A program made the translations under genes and the position numbers. This document shows positions 8,731-17,027 of a stretch of DNA of 64,000 bases, one piece after another; position 1 is the stretch's first letter, and every line of letters begins with the position of its first letter. This stretch comes from Novosphingobium resinovorum (lineage in GTDB: Bacteria; Pseudomonadota; Alphaproteobacteria; Sphingomonadales; Sphingomonadaceae): contig NZ_CP017075.1 in the NCBI RefSeq assembly GCF_001742225.1, forward strand, positions 1,736,001 through 1,800,000, written 5' to 3'. Under the pieces are notes generated by a model, which saw only the letters and a program-made list of their open reading frames with translations, ran no database searches and was not told the origin of the DNA.

Positions 8731-9753
8731 ATGCTTACGGCCAAGCCGACCGCCAGACCTGCACTGGATTTCAGCGCTGCGCTCGGCGCGGCGGGAGCGG
8801 CTGCGCCCGGGCTGATCTGGGGCCTCGACTTCGCACCCGACGGCAGCCACGAACCCGCGCCCTGCGGCCCCGCGCCGGAGGGACGGTTCCGCTGGCTGCA
8901 CCTCAACCTTGCCGACCATGGCACCCGGGCATGGATCGAACAGCCGGCGCTGTTCCCGATGGCCGCGCGCGAACTCCTGCTGTCGTCCGATTCGCACCAG
9001 CGCGCCCTCGTCGAGAGCGGCGCGGTGTGCTGTATCCTCCACGATTTCGAACGCGACTTCGACGTGCGCGCCACCGCTCGGGTCGGCGCGCTGCGCGTGG
9101 CGATCCTGGGCGGGCTGATCGTCACCGCCCGGCGCCATCCGCTGGGCGCCGCCGACATCGTCATGCAGCGTGTCGGCGGCGGCGCGCGGGTGACCGGGGC
9201 GGCCGCCGCGCTCGACCTGCTGGTGGGCGCGCTGGCGCAAAACATCGACATGGTCATCCGCAACCTGTCCGCCGACATGCAGGCCGCCGAGGACGCCTTC
9301 CTCGAAGGCCACCACCCGCCGACCAGCCGCAACCTCCTCGACATCCGCCGCCGCCTTGCGCAGATCCATCGCATGCTCGACGGTGCCCAGCGCGTGTTCC
9401 GGCGGCTGGAGCAGGATGACGAACTGCCCGAGACGCTGCAGCCCACGGTCGAGAAACTGTCGCAGCGACTGCAGGGCCTCGATGCCGACGCCCTCGCCGT
9501 GCAAGGGCAGTTGCGGCTGCTGCGTGACGAACTCGACCTGCAGCAGGACCAACGCACCAACCAGAACCTCTACCTGCTATCGGTCATGACTGCGCTGATG
9601 CTGCCCGCCACGCTGGTAACCGGGCTGTTCGGCATGAACACCGGGGGCCTTCCCTTCAGCGGAGCGCACGGCACCCTCGTCGCCACCGGGATCGCTGCGG
9701 GCACCGCTCTGGCGACTTACCTGTTCCTCAGGAGCAAGGGATTCTTCCGCTAG
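8731..9753 (+). CDS. CorA/ZntB-family divalent cation transporter
   Basis: A 340-residue metal ion transporter of the CorA superfamily. The large N-terminal cytoplasmic domain (about 1-275) contains the long stalk helix, rich in Arg/Gln/Leu. Two C-terminal membrane helices follow, with the pore signature GMNTGG between them (the classic GMN followed by a ZntB-like TGG) and the short hydrophobic end FLRSKGFFR. This resembles the zinc-linked ZntB branch more than Mg-specific CorA. The cation is not readable from sequence. It lies 75 bp downstream of tRNA-Gln as an independent gene. Confidence 0.88.
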   Translation: MLTAKPTARPALDFSAALGAAGAAAPGLIWGLDFAPDGSHEPAPCGPAPEGRFRWLHLNLADHGTRAWIEQPALFPMAARELLLSSDSHQRALVESGAVCCILHDFERDFDVRATARVGALRVAILGGLIVTARRHPLGAADIVMQRVGGGARVTGAAAALDLLVGALAQNIDMVIRNLSADMQAAEDAFLEGHHPPTSRNLLDIRRRLAQIHRMLDGAQRVFRRLEQDDELPETLQPTVEKLSQRLQGLDADALAVQGQLRLLRDELDLQQDQRTNQNLYLLSVMTALMLPATLVTGLFGMNTGGLPFSGAHGTLVATGIAAGTALATYLFLRSKGFFR

Positions 9754-9951
9754 GTTGCAGGAACGTGAGATTTTTTCGAAATGTTGCGGTGACGGAATAC
9801 AACTACCTTTCAATCACTTGCCTAGAAGATGAGGCGAAGATGAAGGTCGCGCGACTCCAGTGTCATCGAACTTCCATACAACTGTCGTGATGCAGCCATA
9901 TTAGCCGCCCCGAGGCAGACAAATTCTGCCAAAAAAGGGTGGAAATTCAAC

Positions 9952-12447
9952 ATGATGAATAAGGTTGTCCGCGCGACGCTGCTCGCCGGCTCGATCCTCG
10001 CCAGCATGAGCGCTTCGAACGCCTGGGCCGATGCTCCTGCAGCCGACACGGCGGCGGACGCAGCAGCGGATTCGGGTCTTGGCGACATCGTCGTCACCGC
10101 GACCAAGCGTGAGACCAATCTTCAGGAAACCCCGATCTCGATCAACGTGGTCAACCAGGCCGCGCTGAAGGATCGCCACGTCCAGAGCCTTTACGATCTC
10201 GCCGACGGCGCCGTGCCGTCGCTGCGCATCGCCACCTTCGAAGCCCGCCAGAGCGCGCTGACCATCGGCATTCGCGGCATCGTGCCGCTCGACGCCAACC
10301 AGCCCGCGCGTGAACAGGGCGTCGGCATCTACGTCGACGGCGTCTACATGGGCCGCCAGCACGGCCTCAACGCCGCGCTGTTCGACGTCGAGCGCGTCGA
10401 AGTGCTCAAGGGCCCGCAGGGCACCCTGTTCGGCCGCAACACCGAAGGCGGCGCGCTCAGCATCGTCTCGAAGGCCCCCACCGGCGAGTTCGGCGGCCGC
10501 ATCGAAGGCGGCTTGGGCAACTACGGTTCGTACAACAGCGCGATCCACGTCGACCTGCCCAAGTTCGCAGGCTTCTCGGTCAAGCTCGACGGCGTGCTGC
10601 AGCACCAGGACCCGACCACCAAGAACCCGCTCGAAGGCCAGGCCGGCTTCAACCAGTACCACCGCAAGGGCGGCCGCGTGGCCGTGCGCTGGCAGCCGAC
10701 CAGCACCATCACCAACGACTTCTCCTACGACGTCGCGCGCGATGAGAACACGCCGTTCTACAGCCAGCTGCTGAACTACAACCCCAACGGCTGCGTCGCC
10801 GGCACTCAGGCCGCGAACGCCGCCTGCAAGCTGCCCGGCACCGACTACACCACCATCACCGGCACGGTTAAGCCGCTGATGCCGGGCGTCGTCGTCAACG
10901 GCGACACCCGCATGAAGACCGCCGACATCGGCGTGCCGCAGCAGGTCAGCGTCGACAAGACCCACGGCTTCACCAACACCCTGAAGTGGGAAGCCTCCCC
11001 CGAGATCGAAATCCGCTCGATCACCGCATGGCGCGGCGTCGACGCGACGCAGTGGGACAACTCGGGCGGCGCGCACCGTCCGCCGCTGGTCAGCCTGACC
11101 TCGGCCTGCACCCAGACCGCTCCGTGCGCCTTCAGCCGCTACAGCCTTGCCGACCTGCGCCAGCGCCAGTTCAGCCAGGAACTGCAGGCCGTGGGCACCT
11201 TCGGCAAGATCGACTACGTTGCGGGTCTGTTCTACTTCAATGAGCACGTCAGCGACGATGCGGCGACGCCGAACTCGAACGGCGTGTACCTCAATGCCGC
11301 CGGCCAGCCGGTCTACACCATCCTGAATTCGTGCACCGGTTCGGGCGGGTTCGGTTCGGACGTCGGCTGCCGCTCGATCGACCGCGCCTCGGAAGTGTGG
11401 TCCAAGAGCTACGCTGCCTACGGCCAGCTGACCTACAACGCCACCGACAAGCTGCACGTCACCGTCGGCGGCCGCTACACGCATGACGAGAAGAAGGGCG
11501 TCCTGCACTTCTCGCGCAACGTCAACTACGACACCAACCCGCCCGCCGCGAGCGTCGGCTACAAGCCGCTCGATGCGACCTGGAACCGCTTCAACCCGAT
11601 GGCGACGGTGGCTTACGACGTGACCGACGACATGCACGTCTATGCCAAGTACGCCACCGGCTACCGCGCCGGCGGCGCCAGCTCGCGCACGTCCAACTAC
11701 CAGTCGTTCAATCCGGAGGACGTGAAGTCCTACGAAGTGGGCCTGAAGTCGGACTTCTGGGATCACCGCGCCCGCTTCAACCTGGCAGGCTACATCATGG
11801 ACCGCAAGAACAGCCAGGTCGACATCAGCTCGATCCAGTTCGTGGGTTCGAGCAGCTTCAACAACCTCGTCACCATCAATGCTCCCGGCATCACCAAGAT
11901 CCGCGGCATCGAGGCGGACCTGACGCTGGAGCCGATCGACGGCCTGACGCTGAACGCATCGTACGCCTACACCTATACCAAGATCCCGCCGGTGCTCATC
12001 ACCGCGGCGGATACCGCGGGCCGTTCCACCAGCGTCTACCAGCAGTTTTACATCGTGTTCACCCCGCGCAATGCGGCCAGCGGCTCGATCGACTACGTGC
12101 TGCCGATCGGTGCGCAGGACACCAAGATCAAGTTCCACATCGACGGCAACTACTCGCAGGCGACGCAGGCCTTCGACCAGTTCGCCACCAAGAACGACGC
12201 CTCGCTCATCTTCAACGGCCGGATCTCGCTCGCCGACATCGGCGTGGGTGACCACAAGCTGACGCTGGGCGTGTGGGGCCGCAACCTCTTCAACGAGCAG
12301 TACGTGTTCCGCCGTGACCCGTCGAACAGCCTGCCCGGCGCCCCGACCACCAACGTCACCGTCGGTAGCATTTCCAACGTGCTGGGCGACTACGGCAACT
12401 TCAACGCGCCGCGCACTTTCGGCATCGACGCCAGCGTCGCGTTCTAA
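9952..12447 (+). CDS. TonB-dependent outer-membrane receptor
   Basis: An 831-residue TonB-dependent receptor with an N-terminal signal peptide (LLAGSILASMSASNAWA), a TonB-box-like DIVVTATKR, a plug domain containing GVGIYVDGVY and VEVLKGPQGTLFGRN, and a 22-strand type barrel ending in aromatic Phe (DASVAF). Such receptors take up ligands such as siderophores, vitamins or plant-derived compounds using TonB energy. The barrel contains cysteine pairs in the external loops (NGCVAG...AACKLPG; NSCTGSG...VGCRS), suggesting disulfides. Two ATGs, 9952 and 9955, are possible. No enzyme or transporter next to it identifies the ligand. The 198-bp upstream gap shows no recognised riboswitch. Confidence 0.93.
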   Translation: MMNKVVRATLLAGSILASMSASNAWADAPAADTAADAAADSGLGDIVVTATKRETNLQETPISINVVNQAALKDRHVQSLYDLADGAVPSLRIATFEARQSALTIGIRGIVPLDANQPAREQGVGIYVDGVYMGRQHGLNAALFDVERVEVLKGPQGTLFGRNTEGGALSIVSKAPTGEFGGRIEGGLGNYGSYNSAIHVDLPKFAGFSVKLDGVLQHQDPTTKNPLEGQAGFNQYHRKGGRVAVRWQPTSTITNDFSYDVARDENTPFYSQLLNYNPNGCVAGTQAANAACKLPGTDYTTITGTVKPLMPGVVVNGDTRMKTADIGVPQQVSVDKTHGFTNTLKWEASPEIEIRSITAWRGVDATQWDNSGGAHRPPLVSLTSACTQTAPCAFSRYSLADLRQRQFSQELQAVGTFGKIDYVAGLFYFNEHVSDDAATPNSNGVYLNAAGQPVYTILNSCTGSGGFGSDVGCRSIDRASEVWSKSYAAYGQLTYNATDKLHVTVGGRYTHDEKKGVLHFSRNVNYDTNPPAASVGYKPLDATWNRFNPMATVAYDVTDDMHVYAKYATGYRAGGASSRTSNYQSFNPEDVKSYEVGLKSDFWDHRARFNLAGYIMDRKNSQVDISSIQFVGSSSFNNLVTINAPGITKIRGIEADLTLEPIDGLTLNASYAYTYTKIPPVLITAADTAGRSTSVYQQFYIVFTPRNAASGSIDYVLPIGAQDTKIKFHIDGNYSQATQAFDQFATKNDASLIFNGRISLADIGVGDHKLTLGVWGRNLFNEQYVFRRDPSNSLPGAPTTNVTVGSISNVLGDYGNFNAPRTFGIDASVAF

Positions 12448-12454
12448 GCGAATT

Positions 12455-12478
12455 CCCCCGGCTTTCGCGGGCCGGGGG
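12455..12478 (+). terminator. hairpin directly after the TonB receptor gene
   Basis: An 8-bp perfect stem (CCCCCGGC 12455-12462, GCCGGGGG 12471-12478) begins 7 bp after the stop codon. There is no T-tract, so it could equally be a 3' stabilising hairpin. Confidence 0.4.
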
Positions 12479-12487
12479 GACACTGCG

Positions 12488-12601
12488 GATCGCGCGGGCG
12501 AGTGCCTGCCCTTTCACGATGGGAAAGGCGCTCAAACCGCCTCCCGCGCGATCTGCTACTGGACCGGCGTGACGCATCCCCCGCGTTACGCCGGTCTTTT
12601 T
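12488..12601 (+). ncRNA. candidate structured RNA in the 3' region of the TonB receptor gene
   Basis: An 11-bp perfect stem (12488-12498 with 12543-12553) encloses a second hairpin (12502-12511 with 12521-12531), and both are followed by a canonical terminator at 12562-12601. No gene on the plus strand follows, since the next gene reads toward it, so a riboswitch is unlikely. The best reading is a 3'-UTR-derived or free small RNA. No family was recognised, and no promoter was identified. Confidence 0.4.
12562..12601 (+). terminator. Rho-independent terminator
   Basis: GACCGGCGTGACGC (12562-12575) pairs with GCGTTACGCCGGTC (12583-12596), one G-T pair, 7-nt loop, followed by TTTTTG. It is the clearest intrinsic terminator in this part of the window. 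Confidence 0.85.
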
Positions 12602-12630
12602 GCGTTTGCAGAGAGCCACGAGATATAGCC

Positions 12631-12744
12631 CGTCATCCCAACGAAGGCTGGGACCGCTGGCGTGTTACCCTTCGCTGTCGTTCAGACGACCTGTCGACAG
12701 TTGGGTTTTGTCGGCATGAGGTCCCAGCCTTTGCTGGGATGACG
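12631..12744. repeat. diverged family C palindrome
   Basis: CGTCATCCC...GAAGGCTGGGACC at 12631-12654 mirrors GGTCCCAGCCTTTGCTGGGA at 12719-12738 plus TGACG. It ends 8 bp from the stop codon of the convergent histidine kinase gene. It is a looser relative of the copies at 27317 and 38091. Confidence 0.75.
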
Positions 12745-12752
12745 ACGGTGCT

Positions 12753-14117
12753 TCAAACCGGCAACCGCGCCACGATGCGCAGCCCCGGCCCGGCATCCTC
12801 AAGCGCCAACGTTCCCCGGTGGAGGCGCACGATCGCTTCCATCAGCGGCAGACCCAGGCCATGGCCACCGCCCTGCCCACCATAATGCCCACCATTCTGG
12901 CCCGACCGCTCGACCCGTCCGAACCGGCGCATCACATGCTCGCGCTGGCTTGCGGGGATACCCGGGCCATCGTCGGTGACGACAAGCACCACCGCCTGCG
13001 CCTCGCGCGCGACCGAAACCCTGATCCGCGTGCCCGAAGGGGTATGCCGAACCGCGTTCTCCAGCATGTTGACCAGAAGCTGCGACAGAAGCTGCCGGTC
13101 GCCGACCAGCTTTGCCTCGTCGGCGCGTTCCATCAGCACGCGCTGGCCGCGCTCCTGCGCGACGGGCTGCACCATCTCGACGATCTCGGCCGCCAGTTCG
13201 CCCATGTCGAGCGGCCGGAAACCGGCGCGGCGCGAGCCGTCCTCGATCTCGGCGATCCGCAGCATCGCGGCGAACATGCCGAGCAGTTCGTCGGCCTGCA
13301 TGCGCGCCATCGCCACGCGATCTCGCACGGGCTCGGCGGCGGCGCTCTGTTCCAGCAGCGCCAGTTCGTTGCGCAGCCGCGCCAACGGGGTGCGCATCTC
13401 GTGCGATATGTCGTTGGAGACGTTGCGGATTTCGCCCATAAGCTGGCCGATGCGGTCGAGCATGCGGTTGAAGGCACCCGCTTGCTGGTCGAACTCGCCG
13501 CCGTCGCCGGGCATCGGGACGCGCTGGGCAAGGTCGCCCTCGATGATCGATTCCGCCGTGTGGCGCACCGCGTCGATGCGCTTGCCGACCAGGCGCCGGA
13601 ATGCCAGCAGTCCCCACAGCACCACCAGCACGATGGCGCCGAACCCGGCGAAGTAGATCCGGCGGCGCGCGGCGAAATAGTTGTCGACCGGCTCCGTCTC
13701 GGCGAAGATGGCAAGGCGCATGCCGCCGCCGATCTCGCGGATCAGCACGCGGCCCGCGCTGAGCCCCGCGATCCGGTCCTGCCGTCCGAGCGTGGAGTAA
13801 CCCAGCGGCAGTTCCCGGTTCAGCCGGACATTGCCGACGATGGGGTTCCCGTGCGCATCGCTCAGCAGCACGCCGAGGTCGCCGGTATCGCGCTGCCGCG
13901 CCATCTCCATGATATGTTGGCTCAGTTCCGCACGGTTCGGAGTGGTCCCCCTCGGCACCAGCGTCTCGCTCTCCGACTCGATGCGCTCATCCACCAGCAC
14001 CCGCACCATCGAGGCGGTCGCGAAGAAGGTTCCGAACCCCGCCAGCGCCGTCACCGTCAGGAACAGCGCGAGGAACACCACGGTGAGGCCGCGCAGGGAT
14101 CGGGGGAGCGGCCTCAT
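12753..14117 (-). CDS. sensor histidine kinase (second, inner two-component system)
   Basis: A 454-residue inner-membrane histidine kinase: TM1 (about 10-35), a periplasmic segment of roughly 120 residues, TM2 (about 155-175), HAMP, the phospho-acceptor H-box SHEMRTPLARL, and an ATPase domain with N-box NMLENAVRH, DDGPGIP and GHGLGLPL. The ATP lid between the last two boxes carries an unusual Gly/His-rich run (GGHYGGQGGGHG). The ATG overlaps the stop of the upstream response-regulator gene by 4 bp, so the two are translationally coupled. The stimulus is unknown; the periplasmic domain has no recognised ligand motif. Confidence 0.92.
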   Translation of the reverse strand: MRPLPRSLRGLTVVFLALFLTVTALAGFGTFFATASMVRVLVDERIESESETLVPRGTTPNRAELSQHIMEMARQRDTGDLGVLLSDAHGNPIVGNVRLNRELPLGYSTLGRQDRIAGLSAGRVLIREIGGGMRLAIFAETEPVDNYFAARRRIYFAGFGAIVLVVLWGLLAFRRLVGKRIDAVRHTAESIIEGDLAQRVPMPGDGGEFDQQAGAFNRMLDRIGQLMGEIRNVSNDISHEMRTPLARLRNELALLEQSAAAEPVRDRVAMARMQADELLGMFAAMLRIAEIEDGSRRAGFRPLDMGELAAEIVEMVQPVAQERGQRVLMERADEAKLVGDRQLLSQLLVNMLENAVRHTPSGTRIRVSVAREAQAVVLVVTDDGPGIPASQREHVMRRFGRVERSGQNGGHYGGQGGGHGLGLPLMEAIVRLHRGTLALEDAGPGLRIVARLPV

Positions 14118-14791
14118 GCCCGCAGCACGTACCCCATGCCGCGCACGGTGGCGATCGGATCGTCACCGTGCTGCAACAGCTTGACGCGCAACTGGCGTAT
14201 ATGGGCATCGACGATGTTGGTCGTGGTCTCGAAGTCCTGCCCCCAGATCCGCTCGATCAGCATGGGCCGCGTCACCACTTCGCCGGCATCGCGTGCGAGG
14301 GCCAGCAGTAGCCGGAACTCGGTCTGCGAAAGCGCCAGCGGCTGCCCGCCGCGCCAGACCATGAGGCGCGAGGGGCTGATCACGATATCGCCCGCAGCAA
14401 TCGTATCACTGGGCTGCTCGGTCGTCCGCCGCGCCCGCACGAGGGCATTGAGCCGCGCGTTCAGTTCGAGCGGATCGACCGGCTTTACCACGTAGTCGTC
14501 GGCACCCGCCTCCAGCCCCTCGACCTTGTCGAGCGTCTGGCCAAGCGCGGTCAGCATCAGCACCGGCATGGTCATGCCCTGCCCGCGCATCTCCCGCAGC
14601 AGCGTGACGCCGTCCATCGTCGGCAGCATCCAGTCGAGCACAACCGCGTCGAAGGGCCGTCTGCCCAGCAGCGACAGCGCTTCCTGCCCGTCCCCGACCG
14701 GCTGCACCTCGTGCTCGAAATGCCCGAGTTGCTCGGTAAGCTGGCGACGAAGGTGGGAATCGTCCTCGACCAGGAGGATCTGCAGGCTCAT
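14114..14791 (-). CDS. OmpR/PhoB-family response regulator
   Basis: A 225-residue regulator with a receiver domain (acidic pocket VEDD at 8-11, phospho-acceptor Asp53 in VLDWMLP, switch lysine in DDYVVKP) and a C-terminal winged-helix DNA-binding domain (LSQTEFRLLLALA, VDAHIRQLRVKL). The ATG at 14791 is chosen because it begins the receiver strand; the frame is open further upstream without coding character. It precedes its histidine kinase with a 4-bp overlap and follows the TctE-like kinase gene by 104 bp, a gap large enough for its own promoter. Confidence 0.92.
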   Translation of the reverse strand: MSLQILLVEDDSHLRRQLTEQLGHFEHEVQPVGDGQEALSLLGRRPFDAVVLDWMLPTMDGVTLLREMRGQGMTMPVLMLTALGQTLDKVEGLEAGADDYVVKPVDPLELNARLNALVRARRTTEQPSDTIAAGDIVISPSRLMVWRGGQPLALSQTEFRLLLALARDAGEVVTRPMLIERIWGQDFETTTNIVDAHIRQLRVKLLQHGDDPIATVRGMGYVLRA

Positions 14792-14895
14792 GCGGACGTG
14801 CCCCGTGAAATTGCGCTCCATGAAAGCGCGAGGGTGAATTGCCCCATCATAGTGCCCGGATTTCCGCATGACCACCAGCGAGATGGCAGCGATCG

Positions 14896-16269
14896 TCAAA
14901 CCGTGAAAGTCACCGTCACCCGCAGGCCCGGCTTCGCATCGCCGAGTTCGAGCTGTGCGCCCATGCGCTCGGCGGTGGACTTGACGATGGCCAGGCCGAG
15001 GCCGCTGCCGGGCGGCCCGCGCTCGCCCTGCAGCCGGGCGAAGCGCGACATCGCCATCTCGCGCAGTTCGGCCGGAATGCCGGGGCCGGTATCGACCACC
15101 GCGAGCCGGACCACACCCGCTTCCGCGCTCAGTTCGATCTGCGCCATGCCACCGGGGCGATTGTAGCGGATCGCGTTGTCGACGAGGTTGGACAGCATCT
15201 CGAACACCAGCGTGCGATGTCCGTGGATGCGGTAAGGCCCGTCTCCGGCCTCGAGTAGCAATTCGACGTCCGCCTCGATCGCCTGCCGGATGCGGCGGGA
15301 GATCACGTGCTGGCTCAGTTCCTTGAGATCGATCTCGTGGTCAGGCGGCAGCACCCCCGCCTCGTCGGCACGGGCAAGCGTGAGGAGCTGCGTCAGCAGG
15401 CGTTCGAGGCGGTCGGTCGCCTCCTCGATCTCGTGCAGCGCCTCGCCCGAGCCGCGCCGCGCCAGCGCGACCTGCACCTTGAGCACCGAGAGCGGCGTAC
15501 GCATCTGGTGCGAAGCATCGGCGGTGAAGCGGCGCATGCCGGTGGTGGCATCGTCAAGCCGCGCCAGAAGCCGGTCGAACGAGCGCGACAGCGGGCGCAG
15601 TTCGGTCGGCAACGGTCCGGTGCGCAGCGGCGAGAGATCGGGTGCGGCGCGGGTATCACGCGCCTCGATCACGCCGCGCAGGTCCGAGAGTGGCCGCAGG
15701 CTCCACCCGAGCGCGGGGCGGATCAGCAGGAGCACGATGCCGACCAGCACGCACTCGCCGATCAGCAGCGCGATCATCAGCTTGTCGCGCAGGGAATTAC
15801 GGTTCTGCAGCGTCTCGGCCACCTGCACCACGACCGGCGCATCGATCCGCGGCAGGTTGCGGCGGATCTCGGCTATGCGGATGCGCTGGCCGCGAAACTG
15901 CGCGAAACGGAAGCGCGGCTCATCGACGGAGAGCACGGAAATGTCGGGCGCGGGCAGATCCGCGTAGCCGGTGAGCAACGTATTGCCCACGGCGATCCGG
16001 TAGTAGACGTTGTCGCGCTCGGAGTTCTCCAGCATGCCGAAAGCGGCGGGCGGCAGGTCGAGAGTAACCTCGCCGCGCTCAACCTGCACGGTCTCGGCGA
16101 TGGCGCCCAGCGCACCGCCGAGCACGCGGTCGTTGGTGCGGCGCACGACGTCGGAAATCAGTACCCAGCCGAGCAGTCCCAGCACCAGCGCCAGCGCCGC
16201 CAGCGGCCCGAACATCGCCAGCAGAAGGCGGAAGCGCAGGGAAATGGCTCTGCCCGCACCGCCGCTCAT
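14896..16269 (-). CDS. TctE-like sensor histidine kinase
   Basis: A 457-residue kinase with the TctE layout: TM1 (about 14-35), a periplasmic sensor of about 130 residues (2CSK_N-like), TM2 (about 165-185), the H-box ADASHQMRTPLSVLK, N-box NLVDNAIRYN, and ATP-binding boxes DTGPGIP and GSGLGLAIV. TctE kinases respond to tricarboxylates or related substrates, often through a periplasmic binding protein. The start at 16269 overlaps the regulator stop by 4 bp. The divergent neighbour is a solute-binding protein and citrate-type transporter operon, which fits the family role; ligand identity is inference. Confidence 0.9.
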   Translation of the reverse strand: MSGGAGRAISLRFRLLLAMFGPLAALALVLGLLGWVLISDVVRRTNDRVLGGALGAIAETVQVERGEVTLDLPPAAFGMLENSERDNVYYRIAVGNTLLTGYADLPAPDISVLSVDEPRFRFAQFRGQRIRIAEIRRNLPRIDAPVVVQVAETLQNRNSLRDKLMIALLIGECVLVGIVLLLIRPALGWSLRPLSDLRGVIEARDTRAAPDLSPLRTGPLPTELRPLSRSFDRLLARLDDATTGMRRFTADASHQMRTPLSVLKVQVALARRGSGEALHEIEEATDRLERLLTQLLTLARADEAGVLPPDHEIDLKELSQHVISRRIRQAIEADVELLLEAGDGPYRIHGHRTLVFEMLSNLVDNAIRYNRPGGMAQIELSAEAGVVRLAVVDTGPGIPAELREMAMSRFARLQGERGPPGSGLGLAIVKSTAERMGAQLELGDAKPGLRVTVTFTV

Positions 16270-16931
16270 GACCGGTCGAGCATGTAACCCACCCCGCGCA
16301 CGGTGCGGATCGCTGGGCCGTCGGGTGCGAGTTTGCTGCGTAGGCGGGTGACGTTGACCTCCAGCGCGTTGGAACCGACCGGATCGTCGAAGCCGAAGAC
16401 CTCGGCTTGCAAGGTCTCGCGGTTGACGATCTGGCCCGCCCGCGCCGCCAGAGCCTCCAGCACCGCCCATTCGCGGCGGCGCAGTTCGATCAGGCGCCCC
16501 GCCACCTCGACGCGGCCGGTAGAGCGGTTCACCGTCATCGCCCCGATGGCGATCTCGGGCGCGGCGTCGCCGCCCCGGCGGCGGCCCAGCGCACGCACGC
16601 GGGCCTCCAGTTCCTCCACCTCGAAGGGTTTGCGCAAGTAATCGTCGGCGCCGAGGTCGAGGCCGCGCACCCGGTCGTCGAGGCCGTCACGCGCGGTCAG
16701 CATCAGCACCTGCGACTGGTCGCCCCGCGCGCGCAGGCGAGCGAGCACCTGGAACCCGTCGATGTCGGGCAGGCCGACGTCGAGGATCACCAGCGAATAC
16801 GGCTCGGTCGCCGAAACCGACAGCGCTTCCTCCCCGCCCGCCACGTGATCGACCGCGTGTCCCGCCGCGCGCAGCAGCGAAAGGATGCCCCGTGCCAGTG
16901 CCGCGTCGTCTTCAACGATGAGGATTCTCAC
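16266..16931 (-). CDS. TctD/QseB-like response regulator
   Basis: A 221-residue OmpR-family regulator: receiver with Asp51 (LVILDVGLPD), acidic pocket VEDD at 6-9, lysine in DDYLRKP, and a winged helix (LRRREWAVLEALA, LEVNVTRLRSKL). It is first in the tandem two-component cluster and diverges from the transport operon at 17028 across a 96-bp gap that contains a candidate direct-repeat operator. It is the most likely controller of that operon. Confidence 0.92.
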   Translation of the reverse strand: MRILIVEDDAALARGILSLLRAAGHAVDHVAGGEEALSVSATEPYSLVILDVGLPDIDGFQVLARLRARGDQSQVLMLTARDGLDDRVRGLDLGADDYLRKPFEVEELEARVRALGRRRGGDAAPEIAIGAMTVNRSTGRVEVAGRLIELRRREWAVLEALAARAGQIVNRETLQAEVFGFDDPVGSNALEVNVTRLRSKLAPDGPAIRTVRGVGYMLDRS

Positions 16932-16943
16932 GATCGAAATCCA

Positions 16944-16962
16944 TGAAAGGTCAGTGACAGGT
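16944..16962 (+). promoter_or_regulatory. candidate response-regulator operator, tandem repeat
   Basis: TGAAAGGT (16944-16951) and TGACAGGT (16955-16962) match at seven of eight positions with an 11-bp period, the spacing that OmpR-family dimers use. It lies 13 bp upstream of the regulator start and 66 bp upstream of the solute-binding protein start. It is seen directly; binding is inferred. Confidence 0.45.
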
Positions 16963-17027
16963 TGAAAACGTACATCATCGAGCGCTGCTTATCCGAACAT
17001 AGAGGCGGAAAGCGAGAGGAGTCGACA

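Noticed and set aside
9901..12483. Long open frame (860 codons) antisense to the TonB receptor gene
   Set aside because: High-GC codon bias keeps the opposite strand open. The translation is low-complexity Arg/Val/Gly without domains, and the plus-strand frame is a clear receptor.
12488..12601. Riboswitch reading of the structured region after the TonB receptor
   Set aside because: No plus-strand gene follows; the next gene is convergent, so there is nothing to regulate in cis.
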